The translations under genes and the position numbers were made by a program. Positions 16,260 to 25,241 of a stretch of DNA of 64,000 nt are shown here, one piece after another (positions within the stretch are counted from its first letter, which is position 1; each line of letters begins with the position of its first letter). A model generated the notes under the pieces. It was not told where the DNA came from and searched no databases. It worked only from the letters and a program-made list of their open reading frames with translations. Origin of the DNA: Litoribrevibacter euphylliae (GTDB lineage Bacteria > Pseudomonadota > Gammaproteobacteria > Pseudomonadales > Litoribrevibacteraceae); assembly GCF_042646085.1 (NCBI RefSeq), contig NZ_JBHRSZ010000004.1:496001-560000 (forward strand), written 5' to 3'.

Positions 16260-16721
16260 ATGGCGGTTGAGCTGGTCCAAACCGATAACGTGGTTGAGTT
16301 AATCCAATTGGCGTTGGCGCCGGTATTTTTGATTGTTGGTATTGGTCAGATTCTGAATGCGGTGACAGGCCGCTTGGCTCGAATTATTGACCGTGCTCGT
16401 TTTATTGATCAGAAATTAATGGCCAAAGAATTAACCGCCAATAAACTGGTGAGGCGGGAACTGTCTTCATTAAAGCGCCGCATGAGTTTCGCTAACTGGG
16501 CTATTACCTTCTTAACGGGCGCAGCCGTGATTATCTGTCTGGACGTCGTTTTGCTGTTGTTGAACGGCTTGATTGACTATGACCTGAGATCCGAAATTAT
16601 CATCTTGTTTATGCTAACGATGTTTGGAATCACCGGCGGTTTGTTGTCGTTTTTCTGTGAAGTGAGCGTAGCCACTGCGACACTTAAGATTGAGACGTAT
16701 GAGTCTGAGGATGATAAGTAG
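16260..16721 (+). CDS. DUF2721 family membrane protein
   Basis: A 153-residue protein of the DUF2721 family. The family pattern is visible at the N-terminus: VVELIQLALAPVFLIVGIG, ILNAVTGRLARIIDRAR. Three hydrophobic segments (about 12-32, 78-98, 105-128) make it an inner-membrane protein with a basic loop between the first two. Function unknown. It is convergent with polB, 18 bases away, and sits behind its own intergenic region. Confidence 0.85.
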   Translation: MAVELVQTDNVVELIQLALAPVFLIVGIGQILNAVTGRLARIIDRARFIDQKLMAKELTANKLVRRELSSLKRRMSFANWAITFLTGAAVIICLDVVLLLLNGLIDYDLRSEIIILFMLTMFGITGGLLSFFCEVSVATATLKIETYESEDDK

Positions 16722-16739
16722 CCTTCCTGAAGATACTTT

Positions 16740-19268
16740 CTAAAACAAACTCATCTGGTTATCGACCAAGCTGTCAAAGTCCATTCCAATAAACGGCAGA
16801 ATGGCGTCGGCAATGGGTTTGAGTTGTTTTTCAATGTACAGCTGATAATCGGGTTCCGAGGTTAAATAATCGACCGGCTCGGGGCCAACTAAGGTCATCA
16901 CATAGTTGATCCAGCCTTTGTTTTGGTACTGTAACGGCTTGCCCAGTGCTTTGTTCTTCTCGTCGGCTATCTTGGCGGCTCTTGCGTGCGGAGGCACATT
17001 CTTGGTGTATTCCCGAAGGGGGCGTCTCAATCGTTTTCGATAAACAAGTTTGTGGTCCAGCTCTCCATTTAGCGTTGACGCTACAATACTCTGAATATAG
17101 GCGGTTGGATCAGTGTCATTAAAGATGGTTTGATAGAGGGTGTGCTGGAATTCTCGCGCGAGTTCTGTCCAGTCTGTACGAACGGCTTCTAAGCCTTTGA
17201 AGACCACTTTGGGTTGATCGTTGACTCGGGTAAGGCCCGCATAGCGTTTTTTACTGCCTGCTTCCGAACCGCGAATGGTCGGCATTAGGAAGCGTTCAAA
17301 GTGCGTTTCAAATTCGATTTCTAAGAAACATTCCAGTTGGTGATCTTGAATTAGCTTTTCTTTCCAGGCGGCATTAATGACGTTAGCCAGTTGTTGACCC
17401 ACTTGTTGACATTGTTCGCTTGAAAGCTGTTCGTCTAACAAAACGAAGGTGGAATCTGTATCGCCGTAGATGACCTGGCAAGGTTTACCAAAGAAGCTTT
17501 GTTGTTCAATCCAGGCGGCGGTTTGTTGCATGATTTGGTGGCCGCGCATGGTGATCGAGCTTGCCAAGCGGGTATCGTAAAAGCGGCAGCCGCCGGAACC
17601 TAAGACACCATAAAAGGAGTTCATGATGATCTTAATGGCCTGTGAACGCGGGGCGTCTTTGTCGCGCTTGGCTTGATCACGTTGTTGCCAAAGCTCGGTA
17701 ATGATGTCCGGCAGGAAGTGTTTGTCTCGGGAGAACCACGCGCCTTTGAAGCCAGGGATGGCTGACTCCGGGTCTTTTAGCCCTTCAATCAAGCCCATCG
17801 GGTCGATTTTGAAGGTGCGAATGATGGACGGGTAAAGCGACTTAAAATCTAGCACCAGCACGTTTTTATAGAAGCCGGGTTTGGAGTTCATCACGTAGCC
17901 TCCAGGGGAGGCTAAGCCACCGTCGGGTGGCAAGTTCGGAGCAATGTATCCGGCTCTGTGAAGCTTAGGCAGGTAGAGGTTGGTAAAGGCCGCAACAGAT
18001 CCCCCAACTTTGTCCAGTTCCAGGCCAGTGAGCTGACTTCTTAGGATCATGAAATCCATGATTTGGGTGTGTTCAAAAATGTCCCAGACGAGCTTACAGT
18101 CTTCCAGGTTGTATTGAGCCAGCTTTAGCTTGTTATGGTGGAAGTCGTAAGTGATTTGCTCGGCTCGCTGATCCACATGGTCGGTTTTTTTACCGCGCTG
18201 TAATAACTCTTGGGCAACGTTTTCCAAACTGAAACTTTCAAAAAAGTAGGTGGCGGTTCTGAGAGCGTCGATGCCGTCGATGACTACACGGCCGGGAAGG
18301 GTGATGAAGCCCTGGTTGGCTTCGGTACGTGAGTCGCGCCAATGGGCCAAGGTTAAGCCTCGCCCTAGTCGCAAGCTGATGTCTTGCTTTTTTGCCCGTT
18401 CGATAAGGAGTTTGAAATCGAAGTTAATGACGTTCCAGCCGATAATTACGTCCGGATCATGACATTGAACGTGGTGTTCAAGGGCTAGTAACAGTTGATA
18501 TTCGTCTTTCACCCAGACCATGGTTAGGTCGAGTGTGCTTTCTTCGCTTCTTATTTCAGTCGTCGGCTCGCCAATCATGATGATGGTTTTGTCGACCATT
18601 CCGGGTTCTGACGCACTTAGATTATGGCCGTACAAGCCTACGGAGTAGAGGTCGCCTTCCATCGAACATTCAATGTCTAAGGAAAGCACACGAAATTCAG
18701 GGTGGAGCTTCGCGGGTTTGAGGCGAACATCCCGATATTCCATGTAGCCGGGTTGAGGATGGGCAGACCCGATAAACTCGACGCCGCCACGAATGCTGCG
18801 TTCGATAAGATACTTATCCTGCAGTCTCAGGTCGTGTTCGAAGGTTTCGATATCGCGATGTTTGATGGCTTGTTGTGCTCGGTAAAGCTCATCCAACGTA
18901 TAGAAATAAAAAATAGTAACTGGCTGATGGTCAAAGGTCTGATGATCTAATGGCTGACATTTAAAGCGAATCGCCAATGTATTCAGAATGCGTTCGGCTT
19001 GAGGTGCTTTACTCTGCTCGACAAACAGTAGTGGTGTTTCGTGATGGATGACAAAGCGTGCTGGGCCATGTTCTGTCCAACCCCAATAAACGAGCTCGCT
19101 ATCTGCTTTGGGTTTGAAAGGTGCTTTCGGTTTTATAGACTTTGACGGTGTTTCTTGATCATTGTTTTCTGCAGCAGTAATACTTTCAGGTGTTGGCTGT
19201 TTTCCTGATCGGCGCAGATCTTTTTGATGACGAGTGAGCAGAAATGCCTGACCAGTAGTTAGTGACAT
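16740..19268 (-). CDS. polB: DNA polymerase II
   Basis: An 842-residue family B DNA polymerase of the E. coli Pol II type, slightly longer than the 783 residues of PolB because of an N-terminal tail. Exonuclease motifs: DIE (198-200), the IIGWNVINFD region (275-284) and YNLEDCKLVWD (386-396). Polymerase motifs: A, DFKSLYPSI (474-482); B, KIIMNSFYG (546-554); C, YGDTDS (601-606). It performs translesion and restart synthesis. No LexA box (CTG-N10-CAG) is visible in the 88 bases before its start, unlike the SOS-regulated E. coli gene. Confidence 0.95.
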   Translation of the reverse strand: MSLTTGQAFLLTRHQKDLRRSGKQPTPESITAAENNDQETPSKSIKPKAPFKPKADSELVYWGWTEHGPARFVIHHETPLLFVEQSKAPQAERILNTLAIRFKCQPLDHQTFDHQPVTIFYFYTLDELYRAQQAIKHRDIETFEHDLRLQDKYLIERSIRGGVEFIGSAHPQPGYMEYRDVRLKPAKLHPEFRVLSLDIECSMEGDLYSVGLYGHNLSASEPGMVDKTIIMIGEPTTEIRSEESTLDLTMVWVKDEYQLLLALEHHVQCHDPDVIIGWNVINFDFKLLIERAKKQDISLRLGRGLTLAHWRDSRTEANQGFITLPGRVVIDGIDALRTATYFFESFSLENVAQELLQRGKKTDHVDQRAEQITYDFHHNKLKLAQYNLEDCKLVWDIFEHTQIMDFMILRSQLTGLELDKVGGSVAAFTNLYLPKLHRAGYIAPNLPPDGGLASPGGYVMNSKPGFYKNVLVLDFKSLYPSIIRTFKIDPMGLIEGLKDPESAIPGFKGAWFSRDKHFLPDIITELWQQRDQAKRDKDAPRSQAIKIIMNSFYGVLGSGGCRFYDTRLASSITMRGHQIMQQTAAWIEQQSFFGKPCQVIYGDTDSTFVLLDEQLSSEQCQQVGQQLANVINAAWKEKLIQDHQLECFLEIEFETHFERFLMPTIRGSEAGSKKRYAGLTRVNDQPKVVFKGLEAVRTDWTELAREFQHTLYQTIFNDTDPTAYIQSIVASTLNGELDHKLVYRKRLRRPLREYTKNVPPHARAAKIADEKNKALGKPLQYQNKGWINYVMTLVGPEPVDYLTSEPDYQLYIEKQLKPIADAILPFIGMDFDSLVDNQMSLF

Positions 19269-19356
19269 GGAATCGAATCAGAACTTGAATGTAAGAGAGT
19301 GGAAGACGCTCTATCATATAGACTTTATAAAACCTTGTCTTCAAGGAGGGGACGGG

Positions 19357-19800
19357 ATGAATCTGCACAAGGATAAAATAAAACCCAGTAAGAAGGCGAT
19401 CAAGCCAGGCAAGGGTGAAGTAACCGCAGGTAAACAGGGAATGTCCTGGCCGAACGCTGTGTTAGTGGCGATTGATCAGTTAGGGAATGCCATTGCTGGT
19501 GGCAATCCGGATGCCACAGTGTCGGCTCGAGTAGGGTTCTTTTCCATTCATGCCAAGAAGCCCTATATTTGGTATTGGAAGGCGTTAGCTGAGATTATCG
19601 ACTTTGCGTTTTACCCGGTAGATGGGCCAAACCATTGCGTGGATTCGTATCGGGCAGATAAAGACGAGTTATATCAGCAGGGCAGTGATTTCTTCCGAGC
19701 CATGCTCGGGCTGATTGTTATTGTATTTTGCCTGCCCACGTCTTTGGTACTTCGATTGGCGGTACTAATTTATCCCAACTGGCATTTCTCTAACCGATAA
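19357..19800 (+). CDS. Hypothetical protein, divergent from polB
   Basis: A 147-residue conserved hypothetical protein. A basic N-terminal tail (many Lys/Pro) is followed by a compact domain with 'IDQLGNAIAGGNPDATVSARVGFF' and 'FAFYPVDGPNHCVDSY', and a C-terminal hydrophobic helix (about 118-140). The frame is open further upstream into the polB start, but AAGGAGGGG just before the ATG at 19357 fixes the start. I know this type of protein only as a hypothetical family of proteobacteria and phages. Confidence 0.7.
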   Translation: MNLHKDKIKPSKKAIKPGKGEVTAGKQGMSWPNAVLVAIDQLGNAIAGGNPDATVSARVGFFSIHAKKPYIWYWKALAEIIDFAFYPVDGPNHCVDSYRADKDELYQQGSDFFRAMLGLIVIVFCLPTSLVLRLAVLIYPNWHFSNR

Positions 19801-19815
19801 GTTTTTGGAGAGGGC

Positions 19816-21528
19816 TTAGCCTTTCGCAACTTTGTCCGTCTGGTCATCTGTCTCGTTCTCGGAGGCAATGGAGCCTTCCATAATCTTCTCAACCAGATTT
19901 TTGGTGTTCGACATCATAGCTTCGGTTTGAACTTGCGAATAACAGAACCGATCTCGGCCGGATTCTTTGGCTTCATAGAGTGCCAAGTCTGCGGCTTTGA
20001 GAAGGCTTTCACCTTTGTCGCCTTGCATTGGATAAGATGAAATACCGATTGAAACGGTCAGTTGACCAAGGGGTTGGCCGTTCAGTTCCAGATGCATCTG
20101 GCGCACGTTTTCACAGAGTTTGGCGGCGACAATACCTGCATTTTCGCCGCCCGTTTCAGGAAGGATGATGGCAAGTTCTTCACCACCAACGCGACAGACA
20201 ATGTCTTCACCTCGCACACTTTCGGTCAATAAGCTGCCGAGTGATTTCAACACGTAATCGCCGGCATCATGACCGAAGGTATCGTTGAAGCGTTTGAAGT
20301 GATCCATATCGAGCATAAGTACAGACAAACATTGATTCCGTCTGCGTGCTCGCATGATTTCGTGATCAAGACTTTCTTCCAAGTAGCGACGGTTATAGAG
20401 ACCGGTAAGTGGATCACGAATCGCTTGCTCTCTGAGTTTGTCTTGCAGGTTAAGGTTTGCGAGCGCTAAGCCTAAGTGCTCTCCGATGGTGAAGGCGAGC
20501 TGCATTTTCTCATGAGACAGTTCTTGGTCAGCTAAATACAAATGAAGAATGCCGATGGTGTTGCCATGAGCAATCAAAGGAATGCAGATACTTTGATTGT
20601 TGCCCACTTTTGCCATGTGCTTGCAAGGAAGGGACGTGTGTTCGTCGTTGGCTAAGTGATATTTACCTTTTCTTAGTGCCCAACATTCGTGAGGTGCGTA
20701 GGTCGATTCGCCAGGCCATTTTCCACCCCAGTCGAGCTTGATTTCCAGTTGATTGCGAGAAGATCGAATCAGGGCGATGGCGCCGTTTAAGTTGCCGATC
20801 AAGCGCGGGACAATATCTTCTACCACCTGTTGTGCTTCGTCCATGGTGTTACACGCGGCGAGCATGTTTGCCAGTCGGTGCAGTAGCTCAATTTCTTTGG
20901 TACGTTCGGCTACGTTGGCTTCGAGGGCTTCTTGGGAAGATACTATGTGTTGGTTTAGTAGCTTTTGAGAAGCGACAATCAGCAGCGCCACCAGAATACA
21001 CATCCCTAACACAATGAACGCCATGATGGTTCTTAGGCCCCATAATGCTTCGGTCATATGCTCTGTTGATGTGGAAACCCGGATGACTCCGTCAAAGTTG
21101 TCGTCGTGAAAATATTCTGCCAGATAGATTAAATCCTCCTGAATGGTTTCACTGAAACGCTTGGCGTGACCAATACCATCAGTGAGAGCTTCTCTGATTT
21201 CTTCGCGCTCCAGATGGTTTTCCTGATTGGTAATTTGAGAGGGAGTCAGTTCTGAATCACCAACGACACTGCCGTCTTTACGTAAGAGTGTAATTCGCAC
21301 ATTGGGTTTAAGTTGATTGGTATCATCGGTGATTCGGTCGAGACGGATGATCTGATTATCGTGGTAGGTCTTGTTGAGCGCCGTTTTTACAGAGGAGGCT
21401 ACAGAGGACAATTCTTCGTCGGTGTGATCTAAAAACCAGGCCTGGAAAGCGCGTTCCATGATGAAACCGGACAAAATAGTCAGCGCCAGTAAACCAATGC
21501 AGGGCCAAAACAAGAGGTGTTTTTTCAT
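19816..21528 (-). CDS. Membrane diguanylate cyclase with GAF domain
   Basis: A 570-residue protein predicted to make cyclic di-GMP. Two membrane helices (about 7-27 and 163-187) flank a periplasmic sensor; a GAF-type domain (about 225-375, 'IALIRSSRNQLEIKLDWGG', 'CIPLIAHGNTIGILHLY') follows; the GGDEF domain is at about 380-545 with an active GGEEL signature. An RxxD inhibitory site (RGED) lies five residues before GGEEL, so product feedback is expected. The convergent neighbour is the small polB-divergent gene. Confidence 0.92.
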   Translation of the reverse strand: MKKHLLFWPCIGLLALTILSGFIMERAFQAWFLDHTDEELSSVASSVKTALNKTYHDNQIIRLDRITDDTNQLKPNVRITLLRKDGSVVGDSELTPSQITNQENHLEREEIREALTDGIGHAKRFSETIQEDLIYLAEYFHDDNFDGVIRVSTSTEHMTEALWGLRTIMAFIVLGMCILVALLIVASQKLLNQHIVSSQEALEANVAERTKEIELLHRLANMLAACNTMDEAQQVVEDIVPRLIGNLNGAIALIRSSRNQLEIKLDWGGKWPGESTYAPHECWALRKGKYHLANDEHTSLPCKHMAKVGNNQSICIPLIAHGNTIGILHLYLADQELSHEKMQLAFTIGEHLGLALANLNLQDKLREQAIRDPLTGLYNRRYLEESLDHEIMRARRRNQCLSVLMLDMDHFKRFNDTFGHDAGDYVLKSLGSLLTESVRGEDIVCRVGGEELAIILPETGGENAGIVAAKLCENVRQMHLELNGQPLGQLTVSIGISSYPMQGDKGESLLKAADLALYEAKESGRDRFCYSQVQTEAMMSNTKNLVEKIMEGSIASENETDDQTDKVAKG

Positions 21529-21637
21529 TAATTGTTATCCAGCTTGTCGTCTGTATAACAATTAAGTGTATGTGAGGCGGTAAGGGATTCCAATGGTGTT
21601 GATCGGATAAACTGTGACCAAGTCGAGATATTAAGCT

Positions 21638-21662
21638 TAGGGAGTCAGAATGACTCCCCTAG
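21638..21662. terminator. Hairpin downstream of the desaturase gene
   Basis: Arms AGGGAGTC and GACTCCCCT (one bulged C) around AGAAT, in the gap behind the minus-strand desaturase gene. No T run is present in either direction, so it may stop transcription only weakly. Confidence 0.35.
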
Positions 21663-21679
21663 CGTAAGGCGGTTGTACT

Positions 21680-22885
21680 CTAACTGACGGTTACTGCAGG
21701 TGAGGGCTTTTCAGGAAATGAGTATTTAAAAATGCGTTTAAGTACAGTTAAATACTGGGCTCCAAAGCTGCCAGTGTTGTAGGGAATACCGTATTTACTG
21801 GCAATCTCTCGCACTTTGGGGGCCATATCAACATAGCGATGTGCTGGAATATCAGGGAACAAATGGTGTTCAATCTGACAGCTTAAATGGCCTGATAGAA
21901 TGTGGAACCAACGCTTGCCTTCAAAGTTTGAAGAACCGAGCATTTGTCGGTAATACCATTGGCCTTTGGTTTCGTTCTTACAATCTTCTTCTTTAAAAGT
22001 GTGAATGTCTTCAGTGAAATGACCGCAAAAGATGACGGTCGATGTCCAAAGATTACGGATCAGATTTGCCAATAAATTCCCTAATAGTACGGGTAGGAAC
22101 ATTGGGCCGGAGATGATCGGAAAGAAAATGTAATCCTTAAATATTTGTCTGCCTGCCTTGCTAAAAAAGGCTTTCCTTATACCGGCTTTGGTCAAACGTG
22201 GTCGACGGTTTTTGCCTGGTGTTTTCTTACTGAACGCCCGGTCGCCGGCAAGCTCGTGATAGGCCACGCCCCATTCAAACAATAAACTCAATATGGCATA
22301 GGTGAAAATCTGCCAGGTGTTTTTCAGTCGCCAAGGTAAGTCATTACTAAGTCTGAGCAGTCCGTAACCAAAGTCACGATCCTTGCCAATGATGTTGGTG
22401 TAGGTGTGGTGCTCGTAGTTGTGTACTTGTTTCCAAGAGTCGGTATCGCCAACGATGTTCCAGTCGAAGGTTTTGGAATTGATGTAGGGGTCGTTCATCC
22501 AATCGTATTGACCATGAAGAACGTTATGGCCTACTTCCATGTTGTTAAGAATCTTTGATAACGCCAGAAGTGCTACGCCTGCTACCCAGAATAGGGGATG
22601 GAAGAATCCCAAGACCATGGTGATTCGTCCTGCAATGCCGCTCCAGCGTTCGATGCGGATCATACGGCGGATGTAGTCGGCGTCTTCTTGACCTACTTTG
22701 GCCCAGGTTGCCTCTTTTAACGCATCTAAGTCTTTTTCCAGTCCTGCATAGTCTTCGTCTGATAACTTAGGGGCGGTTTCGATCTGTGGCACAGTTTGTG
22801 ACGTCATCAATGATACGTTTTTTGATGCCTCTTTAGAGGAGGCGGGATCAGCGGATGAATACTTTGAAGTGACGTGATTTTTCAT
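21680..22885 (-). CDS. Membrane fatty acid desaturase
   Basis: A front-end/delta-9-like acyl desaturase of about 401 residues. It carries three di-iron histidine boxes: HNVLHGQYD, HNYEHHTYTN and QIEHHLFPDIPAHRY, plus hydrophobic segments around them. Such enzymes insert double bonds in phospholipid acyl chains or acyl-CoA. An ATG at 22933 is in frame, but GAAGGAC lies right before the ATG at 22885, which I prefer. The reductase gene directly upstream (110 bases to this start) should supply its electrons, like the DesC/DesB pair of Pseudomonas aeruginosa. Confidence 0.88.
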   Translation of the reverse strand: MKNHVTSKYSSADPASSKEASKNVSLMTSQTVPQIETAPKLSDEDYAGLEKDLDALKEATWAKVGQEDADYIRRMIRIERWSGIAGRITMVLGFFHPLFWVAGVALLALSKILNNMEVGHNVLHGQYDWMNDPYINSKTFDWNIVGDTDSWKQVHNYEHHTYTNIIGKDRDFGYGLLRLSNDLPWRLKNTWQIFTYAILSLLFEWGVAYHELAGDRAFSKKTPGKNRRPRLTKAGIRKAFFSKAGRQIFKDYIFFPIISGPMFLPVLLGNLLANLIRNLWTSTVIFCGHFTEDIHTFKEEDCKNETKGQWYYRQMLGSSNFEGKRWFHILSGHLSCQIEHHLFPDIPAHRYVDMAPKVREIASKYGIPYNTGSFGAQYLTVLKRIFKYSFPEKPSPAVTVS

Positions 22886-22995
22886 AGCGCGTCCTTCTGT
22901 GGAGTGCTTCGCTATCGGCTCTTCTGTAATCATAATCTTTGTAATTCCGTGCTAGCTGGTTGGGTTATTTAAATGTTTTAGGCGTTTTGAATGTT

Positions 22996-24120
22996 CTAAA
23001 GCTCGATTTCTACATCGCTTAAAGGAATTGAAACGCACAACTGAATGTCTTCTTTGGCGGTATCTGAGGTTTCACCGGTGAGTGTATTCAGTACGACGCC
23101 TTTGTTTTTCGTACATTTGCATTGATGGCAAATGCCCATTCGGCAGCCGTAGTCGGGGGATAGACGAGCATTTTCGGCCAGTTCCAATAATGTCTGGGAA
23201 CTCTTTGATAGAGTTTGGGTTGTTTGACCGGCTTTAATGAACTCAACTTGAGCTTCAATTTCTGGCTGAGATGAAGGCAGAGCACGAATGGGGAGAAAGT
23301 GTTCTTGTACTATGCGCTCTTTTTCTATGCCTTGAGAAACGAACAGTTCTGTAATGTCTTTTGACATTTTGCTCGGGCCGCAAAGATAGATGGCGCGCTC
23401 TTTGAAGTCAGGGCAAAGCGCTTCGAGCATGGTTTCATCAAGGTGTCCTTGTGTTTGCGTATTGATAAAGTGCACTTTGAAGGAGGGATGTTTTTGAATC
23501 AGCGTCTCTAGTTCTTCTTGGAATAGGTGCGTGCTACGAGAGAAATAGAGGACATCTATGCTAGTTTGATGATTTTGGTGGCTTGAAAGTAAACTTTTAA
23601 TCGGTGTAACGCCAGAACCCCCCGCAATAAGAAGCTTCGGGGTTTTGCTCTCTTTAAATACAAACTCGCCTTTGGCCTGAGAAATTTGGACATAACTGTT
23701 TTTAGACAGACCTTCAATTAGCCAAGGCGTTACGCGGCCTTTTTCCTGTTCTCGGATCGTTAATTCAATAATGCCTGTTTTATTCCAAGCCTGGGTTGAA
23801 CTCGAAATACTAAAGCATCGAGTGACTAACGCGCCTTCCTGCATTGCTGTCAGTTCAATGTATTGGCCTGCTTGAAATCCTGGCCAGTGACGATGCGTTT
23901 TCAATGCGATTTGGATGATGTCTGTTTCCAAGCGCTTAATGCTTATTACTTTTGTTCTGTACTTTTTATTGCTCCAAAGAGGTAAAAATGCCTGGATAAG
24001 AGGTTCGTAGTAAGAAGTCAGCGACTGGTTGTTTACTAAAGATTCTTTGAGGAAGTTGGTGATCTTTAGTTTAAATTGTTGATTTTTATGGCTTAAATTT
24101 ATATCGCTATTTGTAAGCAT
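22996..24120 (-). CDS. Ferredoxin-NAD(P)H reductase fused to 2Fe-2S ferredoxin
   Basis: A 374-residue flavin reductase with three parts: an FAD-binding domain (about 50-155, RCFSISSS), an NAD(P)H-binding domain (about 160-265, LLIAGGSGVTPIKSLL, YLCGPSKMSKDI) and a C-terminal plant-type 2Fe-2S domain with CRMGICHQCKC and a fourth Cys in QLCVS. It passes electrons from NAD(P)H to a partner oxygenase or desaturase. It is the first gene of a two-gene operon with the desaturase. An AGGAGAA Shine-Dalgarno precedes the ATG. No DesT-like repressor is adjacent. Confidence 0.88.
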   Translation of the reverse strand: MLTNSDINLSHKNQQFKLKITNFLKESLVNNQSLTSYYEPLIQAFLPLWSNKKYRTKVISIKRLETDIIQIALKTHRHWPGFQAGQYIELTAMQEGALVTRCFSISSSTQAWNKTGIIELTIREQEKGRVTPWLIEGLSKNSYVQISQAKGEFVFKESKTPKLLIAGGSGVTPIKSLLSSHQNHQTSIDVLYFSRSTHLFQEELETLIQKHPSFKVHFINTQTQGHLDETMLEALCPDFKERAIYLCGPSKMSKDITELFVSQGIEKERIVQEHFLPIRALPSSQPEIEAQVEFIKAGQTTQTLSKSSQTLLELAENARLSPDYGCRMGICHQCKCTKNKGVVLNTLTGETSDTAKEDIQLCVSIPLSDVEIEL

Positions 24121-24220
24121 GTGTTTCTCCTCTTTTCAGCGTACAGTTGTACTCTTAAATTGTTAAAGTTTCAATACAAGAGCAATGATTTGTTTGGCGG
24201 TCAGAGGAAAGGAAGTTGGT

Positions 24221-24242
24221 GCCAGCCTTGAAAAAGGCTGGC
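24221..24242. terminator. Perfect inverted repeat between desaturase operon and YbaK gene
   Basis: A perfect 9-bp stem GCCAGCCTT / AAGGCTGGC with a four-base loop (GAAA), in the gap between two minus-strand units. No T run on the minus strand, so it could be a processed or Rho-assisted terminator of the YbaK-like gene. Confidence 0.45.
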
Positions 24243-24269
24243 GTTTAATGAGGTGGGTGTTTCGTTTGT

Positions 24270-24797
24270 TTAGTATTCGGCACCATTATCTTCAGCGTCG
24301 AACTGTGCGCTACTGGGCGGGTAGCCTGTACTGAAGTGGCTTATATTGCCATGTGCTTGAGTGGCTATCAGTGACATAAATTGTCGGTTGCTCATGCTGA
24401 TTAAGGCTTTGTCGTCACCGGACTCCATGTAGAGTTTGTCGATGTCAGAAAGGCAGGAGCTCCAAATAGCACTTAGGTGATAGGCGGATGGAACGGCGGG
24501 AATAGACCCTGGCGTGCAATCCTGAAATATTTTCGTTAGGTCGGTTTCCTTGGCGAAAGACCAGTGGGACATGAGCTCTTTATTGACTCTGCTTATGTCG
24601 AGTTTGTGGTCGGCAGGTATCAGGGCGATTAAGTAGTTATCTCCATTGTTAAGCAATATGGCTTTGACCATGTTGTGCAATGGTATGTTGGCGGATCGTG
24701 CGCTGTCAGAAGCGCTGTGACTTTCTGGATGAAAGATGGTTTGGTAATGAATTGCCTGGTCATTAAGGTATGTGGCCAGATTGCGAGCGATGGACAT
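24270..24797 (-). CDS. YbaK/EbsC-type aminoacyl-tRNA deacylase
   Basis: A 175-residue protein of the YbaK/ProX editing family, which removes wrong amino acids from tRNA. The conserved Lys lies in MVKAILL, and 'LIALIPADHKLDISRVNKEL' and 'FQDCTPGSIPAV' match the family core (about 25-150). The family's usual C-terminal 'GS' loop is partly changed. An AAAGGAGGA Shine-Dalgarno precedes the ATG. Which mischarged tRNA it edits is unknown. Confidence 0.88.
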   Translation of the reverse strand: MSIARNLATYLNDQAIHYQTIFHPESHSASDSARSANIPLHNMVKAILLNNGDNYLIALIPADHKLDISRVNKELMSHWSFAKETDLTKIFQDCTPGSIPAVPSAYHLSAIWSSCLSDIDKLYMESGDDKALISMSNRQFMSLIATQAHGNISHFSTGYPPSSAQFDAEDNGAEY

Positions 24798-24977
24798 GGT
24801 GTGTCCTCCTTTTTCATCTGGGATACTTTTATTCTAGTTCAGTCTTGAAATAACAGGGTAAGAGGATGAGTGCAGAGGATAGGTGGCTTTTCCTACATAA
24901 GAAGGTGTCTCTGTCTCTAGTGACAGTTTTGTCAGAACGTTAAGGTTACACCTGTTTTTTAAGGGCAGGGACGCTTC

Positions 24978-25091
24978 ATGATTCAGTTAGTAAAGCTATG
25001 TGGTGGTTGGTTGAAGTTGGACAATACGAGCACTTCTCTTTTAACGGCCGCTGCGGCCTTATTAATTCTCACCGGTATATTTTCCTTATAG
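24978..25091 (+). CDS. Possible 37-residue single-helix membrane peptide
   Basis: A short frame (37 residues) starting ATG at 24978 after AGGG. The peptide has a polar N-terminus (MIQLVKLCGGWLKLDN) and an Ala/Leu-rich helix at about 20-36, as in small inner-membrane proteins. It lies in the 444-base gap before the MscS gene. No similarity is recognised, so it is tentative. Confidence 0.35.
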   Translation: MIQLVKLCGGWLKLDNTSTSLLTAAAALLILTGIFSL

Positions 25092-25241
25092 TGCGTTTTG
25101 TCTTGTGATAACGCATAGTTTCTCTGTATTTTTCTCATAAATCCTTTGATGTAGCTTCCAATCTCTTATACATTTTGTGCTCATTCGAATCTCCCCGTTT
25201 TTGACTGTTTGGGACATATTTCTACATCAAGGTGAAAAGTA

